The notes beneath the pieces were generated by a model. It made no database searches and was not told the origin of the DNA. It was given only the letters and a program-made list of their open reading frames with translations. This document shows, in pieces, positions 46,237 to 54,231 of a DNA stretch of 64,000 nucleotides (position 1 is its first letter; the number at the start of each line of letters is the position of its first letter). This DNA comes from Arthrobacter sp. B2a2-09. Its GTDB lineage: Bacteria; Actinomycetota; Actinomycetes; Actinomycetales; Micrococcaceae. Both the position numbers and the translations under genes were made by a program. The stretch is from positions 124,001-188,000 of the forward strand of contig NZ_JAMXIC010000003.1 of the NCBI RefSeq assembly GCF_027587375.1, given 5' to 3'.

Positions 46237-47100
46237 ATGACTGACATTGTTTGGGCGCCGGACGGCAGCAATTTGGTGGTTCACGCGGACAACGCGGATT
46301 TCCTCCCGACGCTGCCGGACGGCGCCTTCACACTGATATACGTGGACCCGCCCTTCAATACGGGCCGCGTCCAGAGCCGCCAGGAAACGCGCATGGTCCG
46401 CAATGCCGACGGCGACGGCGACCGCGTCGGGTTCAAGGGCCGCTCCTATGACACCATCAAGGGCGCTCTGCACCGCTACGACGACGCTTTCAGCGACTAC
46501 TGGTCCTTCCTGGAACCCCGGCTCGTGGAGGCCTGGCGCCTGCTCGCCGACGACGGCACGTTGTACCTGCATCTGGACTACCGCGAGGTCCATTACGCCA
46601 AGGTCATGCTGGACTCGATCTTCGGGCGGGAGTGTTTCCTGAACGAGATCATCTGGGCCTACGACTACGGCGCACGCGCCAAGAACCGCTGGCCTACCAA
46701 ACACGACAACATCCTCGTGTACGTCAAGAACCCCGCCAAGTACCACTTCGACAACGCCGAGGTTGACCGTGAGCCTTACATGGCGCCGGGCCTCGTGACG
46801 CCAGCCAAACGCGAACTTGGGAAGCTTCCCACGGACGTTTGGTGGCACACCATCGTTTCCCCCACGGGCAAGGAAAAAACCGGCTACCCAACGCAAAAGC
46901 CGGAAGGCCTGGTCCGGCGGATCGTCACTGCATCGAGCCGGCCAGGAGATTGGTGCCTCGACTTCTTTGCCGGCTCAGGCACGCTCGGGTCTGTCGCGGC
47001 GAAACTGGAGCGCAAATTCGTGTGCGTGGACCAGAACGCCCCGGCTATCGAAGTGATGCGGAAGCGCTTGGACGGCAAGGCCACTTTCTACCCCACCTGA
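46237..47100 (+). CDS. Solitary DNA methyltransferase (beta-class N6-adenine/N4-cytosine type)
   Basis: This is a 287-residue enzyme. Motif IV DPPFNTG lies at about residue 38, before the AdoMet motif I FFAGSGT at about residue 247, which is the beta-class order. Further features are LADDGTLYLHLDYREVHY and the target-binding middle part with EIIWAYDYGARAKNRWPTKH and YPTQKPEGLVRRI. DPPF suggests amino-group methylation of adenine, but N4-cytosine cannot be excluded. It follows the helicase stop by eight bases and no restriction endonuclease is nearby. Confidence 0.9.
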   Translation: MTDIVWAPDGSNLVVHADNADFLPTLPDGAFTLIYVDPPFNTGRVQSRQETRMVRNADGDGDRVGFKGRSYDTIKGALHRYDDAFSDYWSFLEPRLVEAWRLLADDGTLYLHLDYREVHYAKVMLDSIFGRECFLNEIIWAYDYGARAKNRWPTKHDNILVYVKNPAKYHFDNAEVDREPYMAPGLVTPAKRELGKLPTDVWWHTIVSPTGKEKTGYPTQKPEGLVRRIVTASSRPGDWCLDFFAGSGTLGSVAAKLERKFVCVDQNAPAIEVMRKRLDGKATFYPT

Positions 47101-47148
47101 CTCGCACTAGATGTCGTTTACACGCCTCTAAACGACAACAACTGCGAG
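47101..47148. repeat. Intergenic nested inverted repeat between the methyltransferase and PHP genes
   Basis: Outer arms CTCGCA (47101-47106) and TGCGAG (47143-47148) enclose a perfect 9-bp inner stem TGTCGTTTA (47112-47120) and TAAACGACA (47129-47137) with an eight-base loop. It starts directly at the methyltransferase stop and lies between two convergent genes. It may be a terminator or a member of a dispersed repeat family. Confidence 0.65.
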
Positions 47149-47173
47149 CTAGTTGGGCTTCGCCGGACTTCCC

Positions 47174-48019
47174 TCAGCGGACCACGGAACTTCCCGTGCC
47201 CAGCTCCTCGATGCGGGCCAGGACATCGGGGGACGTCAGGTTCTCCCCAAGCAGATTGGGCTTGCCGGTTCCGTGGTAGTCGGACGAACCCGTCATGAAC
47301 AACCCGTGTTCGGCAGCCAGGCGTCGCAGGAACACGCGGCCCTCCTCCGGATTGTCGCGATGCTCCACTTCCAGGCCGAGGAGGCCGGCGTCGATCATTT
47401 CCCGGTAAGTCCGTTCCCCAACCACGCGGCCGCGGGCCGAGGCCACCGGATGCGCGAAGACGGGGACACCGCCCGCCGCCCGGACGAGTTCGACGGCGAG
47501 CGCCGGGGCCGGTGCGTAGTGCTGCACGAAATAGCGCGAGTGCGAAGTCAAGATCGCGGTGAACGCCTCTGAGCGGCTCGCCACCGCACCGGCCGCCACG
47601 AGGGCGTCGGCGATGTGGGGCCGGCCCACAGTGGCACCCGGAGCCACATGATGGATGACATCGTCCCAGCTCAAGGGGTAATCCTCGGCCAAAAGCGTGA
47701 CCATGCGTTTGGCGCGGGTGAGCCTCGCGTCTTTCGCTTTGGTGATTTCTTCGAGCAGGCCAGGGTGTTCGGGATCGTGGAGGTAGCTCAGCAGATGGAC
47801 GCTGATCCCCTCCCGGGTGCGGCACGAGATCTCTATCCCCGGCACGAAAGCCACCCCGAATTCGAGGGCTGCGACAGAGGCCTGGTCCCATCCGAGAGTG
47901 GAGTCGTGGTCGGTCAGGGCCACCACATCCAGACCCGCAGCAGATGCGGAAGCGATCACTCCCGCGGGAGCCTCGGTCCCGTCGGAAACGTTGGAGTGCG
48001 CGTGCAGGTCGATCTTCAC
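47174..48019 (-). CDS. PHP-domain phosphoesterase (TrpH/RNase AM-like)
   Basis: This is a 281-residue protein with the full PHP metal-ligand pattern: IDLHAHSNVSDG, LTDHDS, FVPGIEISC, VFAHPVA and TGSSDYHGTGK. Homologues act as 3',5'-nucleoside bisphosphate phosphatase or 5'-3' exoribonuclease on short RNA. The start is the GTG at 48019 (VKIDLHAHS), with TTGGAAA upstream. It is divergent from the aminopeptidase gene. Confidence 0.9.
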   Translation of the reverse strand: MKIDLHAHSNVSDGTEAPAGVIASASAAGLDVVALTDHDSTLGWDQASVAALEFGVAFVPGIEISCRTREGISVHLLSYLHDPEHPGLLEEITKAKDARLTRAKRMVTLLAEDYPLSWDDVIHHVAPGATVGRPHIADALVAAGAVASRSEAFTAILTSHSRYFVQHYAPAPALAVELVRAAGGVPVFAHPVASARGRVVGERTYREMIDAGLLGLEVEHRDNPEEGRVFLRRLAAEHGLFMTGSSDYHGTGKPNLLGENLTSPDVLARIEELGTGSSVVR

Positions 48020-48099
48020 TTTCCAAGCGTATTTGATTAGAGGCGGCTTGGACCGTTGCGGCGTTGGCCTAGTGTCGGCCTTGATGGGACGATGGGACG

Positions 48100-49683
48100 G
48101 TGAACGATGCAGAAAACACCCAAAACGGTGAAACCACAGCCTCCCAGCCTCTGGAGGAGCGCGTCAACAACCGCTCCCAGCGGCCCACATCCGATGCCTT
48201 CAAGGCGTTCATGGCCAGCAATTGGGCGCCCGCGCCGCAGGTGACCCCTGCGCGTGACGCCGTCGCAGACCACGCCGCCACGCGTCGTCGGGCCATCTCC
48301 GACAAGTTCGCGGGCCTACGGCTCGTCGTACCGGCCGGCCCGCCCAAGGTCCGCTCGAACGATACCGACTACCGCTTCCGCCCGCACTCCGGCTTTGCCC
48401 ACCTCACGGGCCTGGGCCTGGACCACGAGCCCGATGCCGTGCTGGTCCTGGAACCCGTAGAGGAAGGAACCGGCGACGACGGCGGCAACCACCTCGCGAC
48501 TCTCTACTTCCGTCCGCTGGCCGGCCGGGACACGGAACAGTTCTACGCCGACTCGCGCTCCGGTGAATTCTGGATCGGCGCGCGTCCGACGCTCGCCGAA
48601 TTCGAAGCGCGCCTCGGGCTCAGGACGGCGCATCTCGACGAACTCGAGATGGCCGTCACCAAGAACGTCGGTGCCCCGGAAATCGGTGGCATCTCCATCC
48701 GTCTGGTCCGCAAAGTCGACGAGAACATCGATGCCCTCGTTGACACCGCCCGCTACAACACAGCCAAGGATCCGGAGAACCTGGACCTCGGCGAACTCGA
48801 CGCCTTGGACGAACTGCTCAGCGAGGCGCTCTCCGAGTTGCGCTTGCTCAAGGACGCCTGGGAAATCGAGCAGATGAAGATCGCCGTGGCCGCCACGGTG
48901 GAGGGTTTCGCGGACGTCGTCCGTGCCCTCCCCCGCGCCATGACCCACCACCGCGGCGAACGCGTCATCGAAGGCGCCTTCTTCGCACGTGCCCGCGAGG
49001 AAGGGAACGAGCTCGGCTACGACACCATCGCCGCCGCCGGAAACAACGCCACGGTGCTGCACTGGGTCCGGAACACGGGCAAGGTCAATGCCGGGGAACT
49101 CCTGTTGCTGGACGCCGGTGTAGAGGCAGATTCGCTCTACACGGCAGACGTCACGCGTACCATTCCGGCCAACGGAAAATTCTCGGACGTCCAGCGCAAG
49201 GTCTATGAAGCCGTCCTCGACGCCGCCGACGCCGGATTCGCCGCAGCCCAGCCGGGCGTGAAGTTCCGCGACATCCACACCGCCGCCACCACGATCCTCG
49301 CCGAGCGCCTTGCCGAGTGGGGCCTGCTGCCGGTCTCCGTGGAGGAAGCCATCAGTGCCGAAGGCCAGCAGCACCGCCGCTGGATGCCGCACGGTACCAG
49401 CCACCACCTTGGCCTGGACGTCCACGACTGTGCCCAGGCCAAGCGTGATCTCTATCTGGACGGCGTACTCACCGAGGGCATGGTGTTCACCATCGAACCC
49501 GGGCTCTACTTCAAGAACGAGGACCTCGCCATTCCGGAGGAATACCGTGGAATCGGCGTCCGGATCGAGGATGACATCCTGATGACCGCAGACGGTCCCG
49601 TCAACCTCAGCGCCGCTCTCCCGCGCAAGGCCGACGACGTCGAGTCTTGGATGGCGGGGATCTACCAGGACGTCGAAGCGTAA
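48100..49683 (+). CDS. pepP: Aminopeptidase P family (Xaa-Pro aminopeptidase, M24B)
   Basis: This is a 527-residue metallopeptidase. The AMP_N domain (about residues 60-210, with FAHLTGLG) precedes a pita-bread catalytic domain. Dinuclear-metal ligands are visible in LLDAGVEADSLYTADVTRT, GTSHHLGLDVHD, IEPGLYF and GVRIEDD. It removes N-terminal residues before proline. The GTG start at 48100 gives an acidic N-terminal extension of about 30 residues. A strong terminator follows. Confidence 0.92.
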   Translation: MNDAENTQNGETTASQPLEERVNNRSQRPTSDAFKAFMASNWAPAPQVTPARDAVADHAATRRRAISDKFAGLRLVVPAGPPKVRSNDTDYRFRPHSGFAHLTGLGLDHEPDAVLVLEPVEEGTGDDGGNHLATLYFRPLAGRDTEQFYADSRSGEFWIGARPTLAEFEARLGLRTAHLDELEMAVTKNVGAPEIGGISIRLVRKVDENIDALVDTARYNTAKDPENLDLGELDALDELLSEALSELRLLKDAWEIEQMKIAVAATVEGFADVVRALPRAMTHHRGERVIEGAFFARAREEGNELGYDTIAAAGNNATVLHWVRNTGKVNAGELLLLDAGVEADSLYTADVTRTIPANGKFSDVQRKVYEAVLDAADAGFAAAQPGVKFRDIHTAATTILAERLAEWGLLPVSVEEAISAEGQQHRRWMPHGTSHHLGLDVHDCAQAKRDLYLDGVLTEGMVFTIEPGLYFKNEDLAIPEEYRGIGVRIEDDILMTADGPVNLSAALPRKADDVESWMAGIYQDVEA

Positions 49684-49702
49684 CCACTGAGGCAAAACGC
49701 AT

Positions 49703-49744
49703 GAGGAGGGCTGCCGGACGTTGATCCGGTAGCCCTCCTCTTTT
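49703..49744 (+). terminator. Rho-independent terminator after the aminopeptidase P gene
   Basis: Arms 49703-49718 and 49725-49740 pair almost perfectly over 16 bp (one G.U) with a six-base loop, followed by TTTT. It stands 19 bases after the stop codon and isolates the following accessory region from read-through. Confidence 0.93.
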
Positions 49745-50114
49745 GCTTAGCGCTGTCCTAGTAGCGGTGGCGGGCCGCGATGAGCAGGTGCTCCCGTGCC
49801 AGCTCCTACTGGAGGTCAAACACGTAGACGCCGGCTACCGTCCACTTAATTTCGGGTTTTTTACACTGAGATTTGCCGATTTGACCACTGAGATTGACGA
49901 AATCCACACGGAGACGCCCCTCGGCACTTGTACCCTCCTCCTAGGCGCAGCACCAATTGAGATCCCCCCTTTTGGTGCTGTTGCCATGAGTAGCCCGCCC
50001 TTGGCCGTTTGGGACGTCATCGAGTTGGAGCTTCTCACCGGAGACATCGGAGAATGGGAAATGTGGATTGAATGTGACCGGGTGCTCCCGCAGGTCTGGG
50101 CCGTCGAGCCATGA
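49743..50114 (+). CDS. Small unknown ORF coupled to an ABC exporter ATPase
   Basis: This frame has up to 123 codons if the TTG at 49743 is used. Alternative starts are a GTG at 49788 or later codons, and none has a convincing Shine-Dalgarno at proper spacing. The conserved-looking part is from about 49870 (TTEIDEIHTETPLGTCTLLL) to the end (WIECDRVLPQVWAVEP). It is acidic, has no signal peptide or membrane helix, and matches no family I know. The stop overlaps the ATG of the ATPase (ATGA), which is the main argument that it is a real gene. The local sequence is A/T-rich (for example the T run at 49857). It may also be a truncated gene. Confidence 0.5.
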   Translation: MLSAVLVAVAGRDEQVLPCQLLLEVKHVDAGYRPLNFGFFTLRFADLTTEIDEIHTETPLGTCTLLLGAAPIEIPPFGAVAMSSPPLAVWDVIELELLTGDIGEWEMWIECDRVLPQVWAVEP

Positions 50115-50890
50115 CCGGCAACTTTCCCGCCATTTCCCTCAAAAACGTTCGTCGCCACTATGACGACGGTGCCGGAAACGAGAAAGCTGCACTAGACATT
50201 GTTGAGCTGGAGATCCGCCCGGGTGAACTGGTTGCCGTCATTGGCCCATCTGGATCCGGCAAGTCAACCCTGCTCCAATTGGTCGGTGGAATCGATTCGC
50301 CAACTGCGGGAAGTATCGACGTATCAGGCCTCTGCGTCTCGGGGATGGACGAAAAACAGAAGACAATCTTCCGACGGGAGAATGTTGGATTCATTTTCCA
50401 GGCATTTCATCTTGTTCCAAGCATGACGGTGGTGGAGAACGTCGCGTTGTCATCGATTGTTTCCGGTCAAAGAGGCCTTCGTTGGCGCCCAGATGCACTG
50501 GTGCTGCTCGATCAGCTCGGACTCTTTGAATATGCCGATAGATTTCCCGATCAATTGTCAGGCGGGCAACGTCAGCGGGTCGCCGTAGGTCGAGCGCTAT
50601 TCGGGACTCCCAGCGTCGTCCTTGCCGATGAACCGACAGGAAGCCTCGACTCAAAGAATAGGGACATTGTTCTCCGTCTGATTCGCGACGCGATTGGAGA
50701 CGATAGTCGCACCAGCGGACTGATGGCCACCCATGATCCACATGCTGCGAGTTATGCCGACCGGATCATTGCGCTGCGGGACGGGAAGATCATTGATCAA
50801 CTTCACCTGACCCTCAATGCACCACATCAGGAGGGAGATTCTCACCATGATGAACGCGTTCGCTCGTGGTTTGCGGCAACTTCGCTTTGA
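50111..50890 (+). CDS. MacB/LolD-type ABC transporter ATP-binding protein
   Basis: This is a 259-residue ATPase: Walker [11 protein letters not shown]-loop FIFQAFHLVPSMTVVENV, signature LSGGQRQR, Walker B VVLADEPTGSLDSKN and switch His in MATHDPHAA. DEPTGSLD and the Q-loop mark the type VII (MacB/FtsE/LolD) class that works with FtsX-fold permeases. It starts with a four-base overlap of the small ORF and ends 44 bp inside the permease gene. Codon use is noticeably less GC-rich than in neighbouring housekeeping genes. Confidence 0.9.
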   Translation: MTGNFPAISLKNVRRHYDDGAGNEKAALDIVELEIRPGELVAVIGPSGSGKSTLLQLVGGIDSPTAGSIDVSGLCVSGMDEKQKTIFRRENVGFIFQAFHLVPSMTVVENVALSSIVSGQRGLRWRPDALVLLDQLGLFEYADRFPDQLSGGQRQRVAVGRALFGTPSVVLADEPTGSLDSKNRDIVLRLIRDAIGDDSRTSGLMATHDPHAASYADRIIALRDGKIIDQLHLTLNAPHQEGDSHHDERVRSWFAATSL

Positions 50891-53330
50891 TTTTCCCCGA
50901 TATGGAGTGGCAGCGGTTGCGCTGGTGTTCGGCGTTGCGCTCATTTTCGGCACTCTGCTCACATCGAAAAGCATCAACGATCAGCTCTCGCAAGGGATTG
51001 GTTCGCTATCAGGCATAGGCGACGTCGCGGTGGTGCCTGCTATTCCCGGGACCACGGTCCCGGAGAGCGCAGGGAGGGCCGTAGCGGATCTCCCTGGCGT
51101 TGCGACGTCGATTCCGACTCTGGCTCAGAAATCGAGCGTCCGGCCAGCGGGAACCCTTGGCACGAGCCACCCCCTGACGGTTACGGGTTACCCCACCACG
51201 TTCAACACAGAGCTTCAACTCATAAGGCTCGAGCTTCGGGGCGGACTTCCTGCCGTAAACAAGCCCGAGGCCCTGGTTCCGGCTGACATCGCTTCGCGCT
51301 TAGGTGTGGACGTAGGCGATTCTCTGGTGGTTGCGTCGAGCGACGGTACCACGCAACTTCGCGTCGCAGGCGTGTTCAAGAGCAGGGTTCTTGGTCCGTT
51401 GGCGTACGACAACATTTTTGTCGATTTATCCTACGCCCAGATGATATTCAACCAGCAAGGCCAAATATCAAGAGTTGACATCCAGTTGGCGGCGGGACAC
51501 TCCGCGGAACGCTGGCAGAGCGAGTATTCGTCCAGCCTGCCTCCTCAGTTCAAATTACAGGACACTTCTGCCCTTGATTCGACCCTCGGTCCCCTCATCA
51601 CGGTTGTTTCGCTTATCTTGATGATCGCGTCCGGCACCGTTCTGGGCATCTCGATCCTCCTATCAGCGACGGCCTTCCAGTCCGTCGTGAATGCCCGCCG
51701 GCTGACTTATGGTGTCATGCGAGCTGTCGGCGCGCGCGGTTCCTGGCTGGCAGCCGCCGTCTTGTGCGAGGCGCTGTTGCTCGCGTTCGCGTGCTCGTTG
51801 GTCGGGTTGGGGCTTGGGTTTGGCGTCAGCTGGATCCTCAACCAAGGCCTATCGTCGATCGGCAACATACCTCCAGCAACCGTGGCGGTCGAACTTTGGC
51901 AAGTTCTGCTTGCCATCCTGAGCGGGGTCGCTGCGGGCTGCGCCGGGGCGGCTCGGGCCATAGTGAAAGTGCTACGTCAGGCCCCTCTTACGGCCATCTC
52001 GCCTGAAGGCGCGGAGCGCAGGTCTGGGCAGAGACTCCGTGCCGCCGTCTGCATCATGCTCCTCGCATTCGGAATCGGCAGCTACTGGCTCGACTCCGTC
52101 GTCGTAAAGCTCGTAGGTTTCGTCCTATCGCTGGCCGCCGCGGGTCTCCTTGCTCCGATAATTCTCGTGGTCTTCACCAGGCTACAGATCTTCAAGGGGT
52201 GGACAGGCAAGGCTGCGGCTCAACGTCTCCGCAAACACGCATCGCTCGACTCCACGACGGCCATCATGGGCGTTGTCGTCTGCCTGGGTGCGGCCCTTGT
52301 GATCGGGGTCGGCTCTGTAAGGAGCGCAATGATGGAGCAGATTGGTCGTCAATTCGGGGCCGACATTCAAATATCGTCCACGACGCCCATCACTGAAAAA
52401 TTGGACGAACGCCTGGGGTCCATTCAAATGATCAACAGGGTTTCAGACACAGTTTGGGACCACGGAGCATTGCAGTTCCAGGGAACCCCGAGCCAGGTTG
52501 CAATCCTGGCTGTCGATCCAAACAGCTACTTCGCCACGGCTCAGCTTCCATGGCGCCAGGGAAGTGACGGGTCTGCGCCCCTAGCCCTGAAGAAGGGAGG
52601 TGCGGTCATCATTCCAGAAGCTCTCGCCGCCAGCCGCGATATTTCCTTGGGCGACACCGTCAGATTAGATCGGGCGGGGAAGACCCTCTCGCTTCGCCTT
52701 GTCGGGACGTTTGCGTCCTTGGCAACCGGGAACCAAGTGGTGATGAGTCGTGACTCGGCAGCCGAGCTCGGAATTACTGGATCCAACGGCTGGAACGTAG
52801 AAGCGAAGCCGGGTGTCGACGTCACAGCGCTCCGGGACGTCATCGCTGATTCAGTTGCCGACATCCCCGGGGTCTCGGTGATCACGGCCGCCAAAATGAA
52901 GGAACGCGCAGAATCAGAGCTCGGTTCGTACGCCGGAGCTGCCTTCGGCATCGTTGTGCTTGCGCTCAGTCTCGGCGCGGTGGGCGCCGCCGGCCTGCTC
53001 TCAGTCGGCGTCGCTCGTCGGGAGAAAGAGTTCGGGATGCTGCGCGCGATTGGTGCCACCCGGGGCGACATAACGAAACTCGTTGCCGTTGACGCGATCT
53101 TGCTCGGAATTGCGGCGTTGGCAGGGGGTCTTCTCGTTGGTCAGTTGGCTGGGTGGGTCCTGGCCCAGCTCGTCGCCGGGGCACTTGGCGTGACGCTGAG
53201 TCCTACAGTTTCCGTCGTGGCATTCAGTGGAATCGCAATTGTCACCTTGACTGCGTTATGCCTGGCGGCGATAGGACCGAGCCGCAGGGCGGCTCGAATA
53301 GAGCCGGTAGCTGCCCTGAGCACCGAGTAA
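50847..53330 (+). CDS. FtsX-fold ABC transporter permease with two FtsX domains
   Basis: This is an 827-residue membrane protein. The N-terminal helix VAAVALVFGVALIFGTLL is followed by a roughly 200-residue external MacB-like domain, three helices, and a central pair of helices (VCIMLLAFGIGSYWL). A second external domain and a second FtsX domain follow, with the typical VGVARREKEFGMLRAIGATR loop and the C-terminal end RRAARIEPVAALS. This duplicated layout is usual in Gram-positive exporters or mechanotransmitters of this class. I prefer the ATG at 50847 (MMNAFARGL), served by AGGAGGGAG, over 50817. The cargo is unknown. Confidence 0.88.
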   Translation: MMNAFARGLRQLRFDFPRYGVAAVALVFGVALIFGTLLTSKSINDQLSQGIGSLSGIGDVAVVPAIPGTTVPESAGRAVADLPGVATSIPTLAQKSSVRPAGTLGTSHPLTVTGYPTTFNTELQLIRLELRGGLPAVNKPEALVPADIASRLGVDVGDSLVVASSDGTTQLRVAGVFKSRVLGPLAYDNIFVDLSYAQMIFNQQGQISRVDIQLAAGHSAERWQSEYSSSLPPQFKLQDTSALDSTLGPLITVVSLILMIASGTVLGISILLSATAFQSVVNARRLTYGVMRAVGARGSWLAAAVLCEALLLAFACSLVGLGLGFGVSWILNQGLSSIGNIPPATVAVELWQVLLAILSGVAAGCAGAARAIVKVLRQAPLTAISPEGAERRSGQRLRAAVCIMLLAFGIGSYWLDSVVVKLVGFVLSLAAAGLLAPIILVVFTRLQIFKGWTGKAAAQRLRKHASLDSTTAIMGVVVCLGAALVIGVGSVRSAMMEQIGRQFGADIQISSTTPITEKLDERLGSIQMINRVSDTVWDHGALQFQGTPSQVAILAVDPNSYFATAQLPWRQGSDGSAPLALKKGGAVIIPEALAASRDISLGDTVRLDRAGKTLSLRLVGTFASLATGNQVVMSRDSAAELGITGSNGWNVEAKPGVDVTALRDVIADSVADIPGVSVITAAKMKERAESELGSYAGAAFGIVVLALSLGAVGAAGLLSVGVARREKEFGMLRAIGATRGDITKLVAVDAILLGIAALAGGLLVGQLAGWVLAQLVAGALGVTLSPTVSVVAFSGIAIVTLTALCLAAIGPSRRAARIEPVAALSTE

Positions 53331-53333
53331 TAA

Positions 53334-54155
53334 CTACTGCTTGGCCGCATCCTCGCCGTTGGCAGCCTGCTCGCCGTTTCCGGCGTCGTCCACCCGGACG
53401 CCGTACTGCGGCCGGCCGTCGGGAAGGTCCGGGTAGCGCACACCGGTGGTTGGCCGCGCGGCCTCGACCGGGGCATCAGCAACAGGCTGGGCGGGCTCGC
53501 CGGCCGTTCCCTGCACTGCCTCGGGTCCACGCTGGCCGTAGGGGTCCTGCCAGGAAGCTGGACGTTCCGGGGCCGGGCCCTGTGGTGCACTTGGGTGGAC
53601 CGGCGGGTTCCGGTAGTCCTGCGGCGTGTATGCCTGCGGCGGCCGGCCGAAGGCTGCCTCGGAGGGATTCATCGGCAATTGGTGAAGGAGACGGCGGGCT
53701 TCCTGCGATGCTTCGAGCGCGACAATGACGTCATAGTTCGTCGCCACTACCTGGCTGGTGGAGGTGAAGTCCCGCTTCCCGCGCTGGGCAGCGTAGGTGA
53801 CGATCCCAAAGAGCATGAAGAATGCCGCACCCATGAGGACTGACGTCACAATCGAGAAGGGGCCGCCGGCCGGGGTAAAGAACGAAAGCATGACGCCCAC
53901 GAACAGGCCGAACCACATACCGCTCAGGGCGCCGGACAAAGCTACCCGGGGGTAGCTGAGCCGTCCCGTTACCCGCTCCACCATTTTGAGGTCGTTTCCG
54001 ACAATGGAGACATGCTGGACGGGGAACTGCTGGTCGGCAAGATAATCCACCGCCTTCTGGGCATCGAGATAGGAAGTGTAAGAGCCCACGGTGTCGCCCT
54101 TGGGGACGCTGCGGGATTCCTCCGTGGCCTTAGGGGCACCGAAAATGTTCGCCAT
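53334..54155 (-). CDS. YflT/GS17M-like general stress domain membrane protein
   Basis: This is a 273-residue protein. The N-terminal domain (GSYTSYLDAQKAVDYLADQQ, VSIVGNDLKMVERVTGRL) matches the general stress protein 17M-like family. It is followed by two hydrophobic helices (about residues 75-125: LSGMWFGLFVGVMLSF, VLMGAAFFMLFGIVTYAA) and a long Pro/Gln/Ala-rich disordered tail. The ATG at 54155 (MANIFGAPK) is my choice; the frame extends further upstream into the divergent gene. It faces the ABC permease tail to tail, with stops three bases apart. Confidence 0.85.
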   Translation of the reverse strand: MANIFGAPKATEESRSVPKGDTVGSYTSYLDAQKAVDYLADQQFPVQHVSIVGNDLKMVERVTGRLSYPRVALSGALSGMWFGLFVGVMLSFFTPAGGPFSIVTSVLMGAAFFMLFGIVTYAAQRGKRDFTSTSQVVATNYDVIVALEASQEARRLLHQLPMNPSEAAFGRPPQAYTPQDYRNPPVHPSAPQGPAPERPASWQDPYGQRGPEAVQGTAGEPAQPVADAPVEAARPTTGVRYPDLPDGRPQYGVRVDDAGNGEQAANGEDAAKQ

Positions 54156-54231
54156 ACCCCCATTCTGTCCCATACACATGTGAACCGGCTGAAATTCAGC
54201 TAAAAGAGAGCAGACTCGGTAGCCTGTAAGG

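Noticed and set aside
45206..46237. Minus-strand open frame of 343 codons
   Set aside because: Antisense of the DEAD-box helicase, largely covering its Arg/Gly-rich tail; Gly/Ala/Val composition is a shadow artefact.
48316..49695. Minus-strand open frame of 459 codons
   Set aside because: Antisense of aminopeptidase P; no family features.
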